Assembly: GCA_030040515.1 (NCBI GenBank) | Contig: JASHTO010000753.1 | Coordinates: forward strand, 1 to 7,774 | DNA from: Terriglobia bacterium | GTDB lineage: Bacteria; Acidobacteriota; Terriglobia; UBA7540 | DNA: 7,774 bases | Direction: 5' to 3' | Shown: piece after piece, positions 6,048 to 7,774 of the stretch | How positions within the stretch are numbered: position 1 is the stretch's first letter | How the letters are laid out: the number at the start of each line of letters is the position of its first letter | Made by a program: the position numbers and the translations under genes | Notes under the pieces: model-generated | The model's input: only the letters and a program-made list of their open reading frames with translations | What the model was told of the DNA's origin: nothing | Databases searched by the model: none

Positions 6048-6055
6048 TATATAAT
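6048..6055 (+). promoter_or_regulatory. -10 region of toxin-antitoxin promoter
   Basis: TATAAT at 6050-6055, or an extended TG-A-TATATA starting at 6045. The T of TATAAT overlaps the ATG at 6054, which argues that ATG is not the antitoxin start. No good -35 is visible at standard spacing, which favours the extended -10 reading. Just upstream are the palindrome AACATGTT (6036-6043) and a direct repeat GCATCAT (6007-6013 and 6022-6028), possible autoregulator sites. Confidence 0.4.
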
Positions 6056-6074
6056 GGCCACTGGGGTGACCACA

Positions 6075-6350
6075 GTGAAAATCAGCACAGTTCGAGAATT
6101 CCGGGACGGCGCTACGGGCCTCTTGCATTCGAAAGATCCAGTGTTGGTCACTCGTCGAGGAAGGCTGGCTGGAGTATTTTTCCCCTGCCCCCAAGCCACA
6201 CTGCCGCTGGAGATGAAGCGAGAGCTCTTCGGCATGTTGAGCCAGGCTGTGGCGCGCCAAATCAAGCGGCGTGGGCTCAGCGAGAAAGACGTGCTCGATG
6301 ATTTCGAGCGTTGGCGGAAGGAACGACGTGCGACTCGCCGCGGACGCTAA
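6075..6350 (+). CDS. Phd/YefM-type antitoxin
   Basis: Antitoxin of a type II toxin-antitoxin pair, 91 residues from GTG 6075. The N-terminal half has the Phd/YefM DNA-binding pattern: KISTVREFRDGATGLLHSKDPVLVTRRGRLAGVFFP, with the typical VREF helix and the LVTRRGR-AGV strand pair. The charged, helical C-terminal half (from about residue 50, ending in ERWRKERRATRRGR) should wrap the toxin. GTG 6075 is preferred because GGGGTGA lies 5 nt upstream and the protein then begins MKIS, as usual in this family. ATG 6054 (98 residues) lacks a Shine-Dalgarno sequence and overlaps the -10 box, and GTG 6066 is also possible. The toxin gene overlaps the 3' end by 23 nt. Autorepression by the antitoxin or complex is expected from the family. 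Confidence 0.78.
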   Translation: MKISTVREFRDGATGLLHSKDPVLVTRRGRLAGVFFPCPQATLPLEMKRELFGMLSQAVARQIKRRGLSEKDVLDDFERWRKERRATRRGR

Positions 6351-6732
6351 TGTGCTCCTTTCCGCCGTCCTGGGCGGGCGCGCGCGGAGGATTCTTGAAT
6401 CCCCGCAGGTTGACCAAATTCTCACCGTCGAATCCACCATGGCGGAAGTCGAGGAGTATGCCGCCCTCCTGGCGAGAAAGAAGCGGCTCGCGGAAGATCT
6501 GGTGCTGCTGGCGGTGGGGGCCTTGCCAGTGACCGTCGTTCCGCGCGACAAATACGCAGCGGCAATTCCCGAGGCCTTGACTCGAATCGGGCGGCGCGAC
6601 CCGGATGATGCGGAACTCCCTGCCCTCGCCATCAGCTTCGATCTCCCCGTATGGTCAAACGATAAGGATTTCAGGGATGCTGGAGTCCCTTTACATACAA
6701 CGGAGCACCTGCTGCGCCAACTCGGGCTCTAG
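6328..6732 (+). CDS. PIN-domain toxin (VapC-like ribonuclease)
   Basis: PIN-fold endoribonuclease toxin, 134 residues, complete. Acidic metal-binding residues are in place: Asp6 in LAADANVLLSAVLGG, Glu40 in STMAEVEEY, Asp94 in RDPDDAELPALA, and Asp112 or Asp115 in WSNDKDF. VapC relatives cleave tRNA or rRNA when the antitoxin is lost. GTG 6328 is chosen because residues before it do not fit the family and GGAAGGA lies about 5 nt upstream. It overlaps the antitoxin by 23 nt, so the two are translationally coupled. The stop TAG at 6730-6732 shares a CTAG with the stop of the convergent rsmG gene. PIN domains of this PRK-like subgroup (DANVLLSAVLGG) commonly pair with Phd-like antitoxins. Confidence 0.85.
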   Translation: MRLAADANVLLSAVLGGRARRILESPQVDQILTVESTMAEVEEYAALLARKKRLAEDLVLLAVGALPVTVVPRDKYAAAIPEALTRIGRRDPDDAELPALAISFDLPVWSNDKDFRDAGVPLHTTEHLLRQLGL

Positions 6733-7454
6733 ATGTGCCCGATCTGCTCATTGCAATAATCTCTCGTCGTCCCCCGCCAGATTTCACCCACCCGCGTCAG
6801 GGGAATCGGCAAAGGCTCGCTCCAGGCGAGGCTGGATTCGGTTTGGGCCAAGCCGGCGGCCTGATCGCGCGTCAGCCACAGGAGCACGCTTCCGCCGGGC
6901 TTGAGAATTTGCGCGGCCAAGGGCACGAGTGCGTCCAGATTCCCGACCGCGCGCATCGTGGCGAAATCAAATTGCGCCGCGCCTTCACGCGCCAAGTCTT
7001 CCAAGCGTTCACCGCGCACTTCCACGCCACTGAAACCGCACACGCGCGCCGCTTCCTTCAGGAAAGCCCGCTTCTTAGCGACGGGCTCGAGCAGGGTGGC
7101 AGCGAGCTCGGGAAAAACAATCTTCAGGGCGAGTCCGGGAAAGCCCGCGCCGCTGCCGATATCCAGCAGGCGGCCGCGCAATTCCAAGTGCCGCGCGATG
7201 AACAGGCTCTCGCCGAAGTGGCGCGTCACACTCTCCTCCGGGTCGCGAATCGATGTGAGGTTGATCTTCTGGTTCCAGCGCAGCAGCAAGCCGAGGTAAG
7301 CAAGAATTCGGTCCGCCTGCGCGGAGGTGGGTTCCAGGCCGAAGGGTACAAGGAGCTGCCGAAGGCGCGTAGCGTCGAGCACGAAGTGAATTTTAGAGAG
7401 TGTGTGGACACGGCGCAAGCTTGAGGTTCGCCCGCACCGTGAGCGGGTCAACAT
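6729..7454 (-). CDS. rsmG: 16S rRNA (guanine527-N7)-methyltransferase RsmG (GidB)
   Basis: SAM-dependent enzyme that methylates G527 in the 530 loop of 16S rRNA; loss gives low-level streptomycin resistance in known species. Up to 241 residues. WNQKINLTSIRDPEE (60-74) and HFGESL (79-84) are the family's N-terminal signature. DIGSGAGFPG (98-107) is the SAM-binding motif, EP-AKKRAFL (123-132) and TMRAV (166-170) follow, and LKPGG (184-188) closes the Rossmann core. The C-terminal RVGEIWRGTTRDYC is somewhat variable. The start is uncertain: ATG 7454 gives about 25 residues more than usual and no clear Shine-Dalgarno sequence, while GTG 7382 would give a more typical N-terminus (VLDATRLRQLL). It lies 10 nt after the PLP-enzyme stop, so it is probably co-transcribed with it, an unusual neighbour since rsmG often follows mnmG. 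Confidence 0.95.
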   Translation of the reverse strand: MLTRSRCGRTSSLRRVHTLSKIHFVLDATRLRQLLVPFGLEPTSAQADRILAYLGLLLRWNQKINLTSIRDPEESVTRHFGESLFIARHLELRGRLLDIGSGAGFPGLALKIVFPELAATLLEPVAKKRAFLKEAARVCGFSGVEVRGERLEDLAREGAAQFDFATMRAVGNLDALVPLAAQILKPGGSVLLWLTRDQAAGLAQTESSLAWSEPLPIPLTRVGEIWRGTTRDYCNEQIGHI

Positions 7455-7464
7455 AAGCCAAGCA

Positions 7465-7774
7465 TCACACCTTCTCCAGGGCTAATTCCAGGTCGCGGAT
7501 GATATCGTGCCAATCCTCGAGGCCGATGGAGAGCCGGATGCCTTCGGGGTGCATTCCGAAGGCGCGTTTTTCCTCGTCGGGCAGGGCGGAGTGGGTCATC
7601 GAGAACGGATGCTCGATGAGCGTCTTGATTTGTCCCAGGCTGACGGCCAGGGTAACGGAGTAGGCGTGCTCGGCGAGGTAGTCCACCATCTTCTCTGCGC
7701 GCGTCTGCTTGGAACTGTTTCCCTTCAGCACGAAATACATCATGCTGCCGGGGGCGAACTTGCCGTCGGGATTC
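7465..7774 (-). CDS. Cys/Met-metabolism PLP-dependent enzyme, C-terminal part (cut by window edge)
   Basis: The last 103 codons of a trans-sulfuration family enzyme (PF01053: cystathionine gamma-synthase or lyase, O-acetylhomoserine sulfhydrylase, methionine gamma-lyase). The gene enters from the right edge reading NPDGKFAPGSMMYFVLKG. Visible signatures are the AVSLGQIKTLIEHPFSMTHS stretch near residues 44-63 of the fragment, where SLG and the PSMTHS-like segment shape the active site, and GIRLSIGLEDWHDIIRDLELAL near the end, with the Arg that binds the substrate carboxylate. The Lys that holds PLP lies outside the window, so the exact reaction cannot be settled. It ends with TGA at 7465-7467, 10 nt before rsmG. 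Confidence 0.9.
   Translation of the reverse strand, partial: NPDGKFAPGSMMYFVLKGNSSKQTRAEKMVDYLAEHAYSVTLAVSLGQIKTLIEHPFSMTHSALPDEEKRAFGMHPEGIRLSIGLEDWHDIIRDLELALEKV

Overview
The window looks like chromosomal DNA of a GC-rich, free-living heterotrophic bacterium. The gene set (secreted DUF1080 protein, RraA-type aldolase, LsrG-like monooxygenase beside an Fe-type alcohol dehydrogenase, bacterial CPDase, Phd-PIN toxin-antitoxin pair) and the GC-rich palindromic repeat recall Acidobacteriota. That placement is inference from protein resemblance, not from any marker gene. I see no phage, plasmid, IS, CRISPR, rRNA or tRNA features.

Layout, left to right. Positions 1-348 hold no convincing gene but carry a REP-like pair of inverted palindromes (31-153). 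A plus-strand gene (349-1362) encodes an exported, diverged zinc aminopeptidase-like protein with HEDFH plus a downstream Glu. From 1430 to 5872 everything is on the minus strand. In transcription order this is msrA, a broken polysaccharide-deacetylase 5' end, an RraA-family aldolase, a secreted DUF1080 (3-keto-disaccharide hydrolase) protein, a 2H-type cyclic phosphodiesterase, an LsrG-like ABM monooxygenase/isomerase and an Fe-type alcohol dehydrogenase. The last three are tightly packed (27-nt and 7-nt gaps) and look like one operon. A candidate promoter wrapped in a perfect 13-bp inverted repeat precedes them. Positions 6075-6732 carry a plus-strand Phd-type antitoxin and PIN-domain toxin pair, read divergently from msrA. 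The toxin meets the minus-strand rsmG gene head-on, with both stop codons sharing one CTAG. A Cys/Met-metabolism PLP enzyme, cut by the window edge, lies just upstream of rsmG.

How the genes may work together. RsmG (rRNA modification), MsrA (protein repair) and the PLP enzyme (sulfur amino acids) are housekeeping. The DUF1080 and RraA proteins fit sugar or keto-acid catabolism. The CPDase, LsrG-like protein and Fe-ADH trio suggests handling of a small, possibly phosphorylated, carbonyl compound, but the substrate cannot be read from sequence. I found no clearly new system. The points most worth a second look are that three-gene operon with its operator-like repeat, the REP-like pair, the diverged peptidase, the deacetylase remnant with a promoter at its break, and the start-codon and promoter conflict in the antitoxin.
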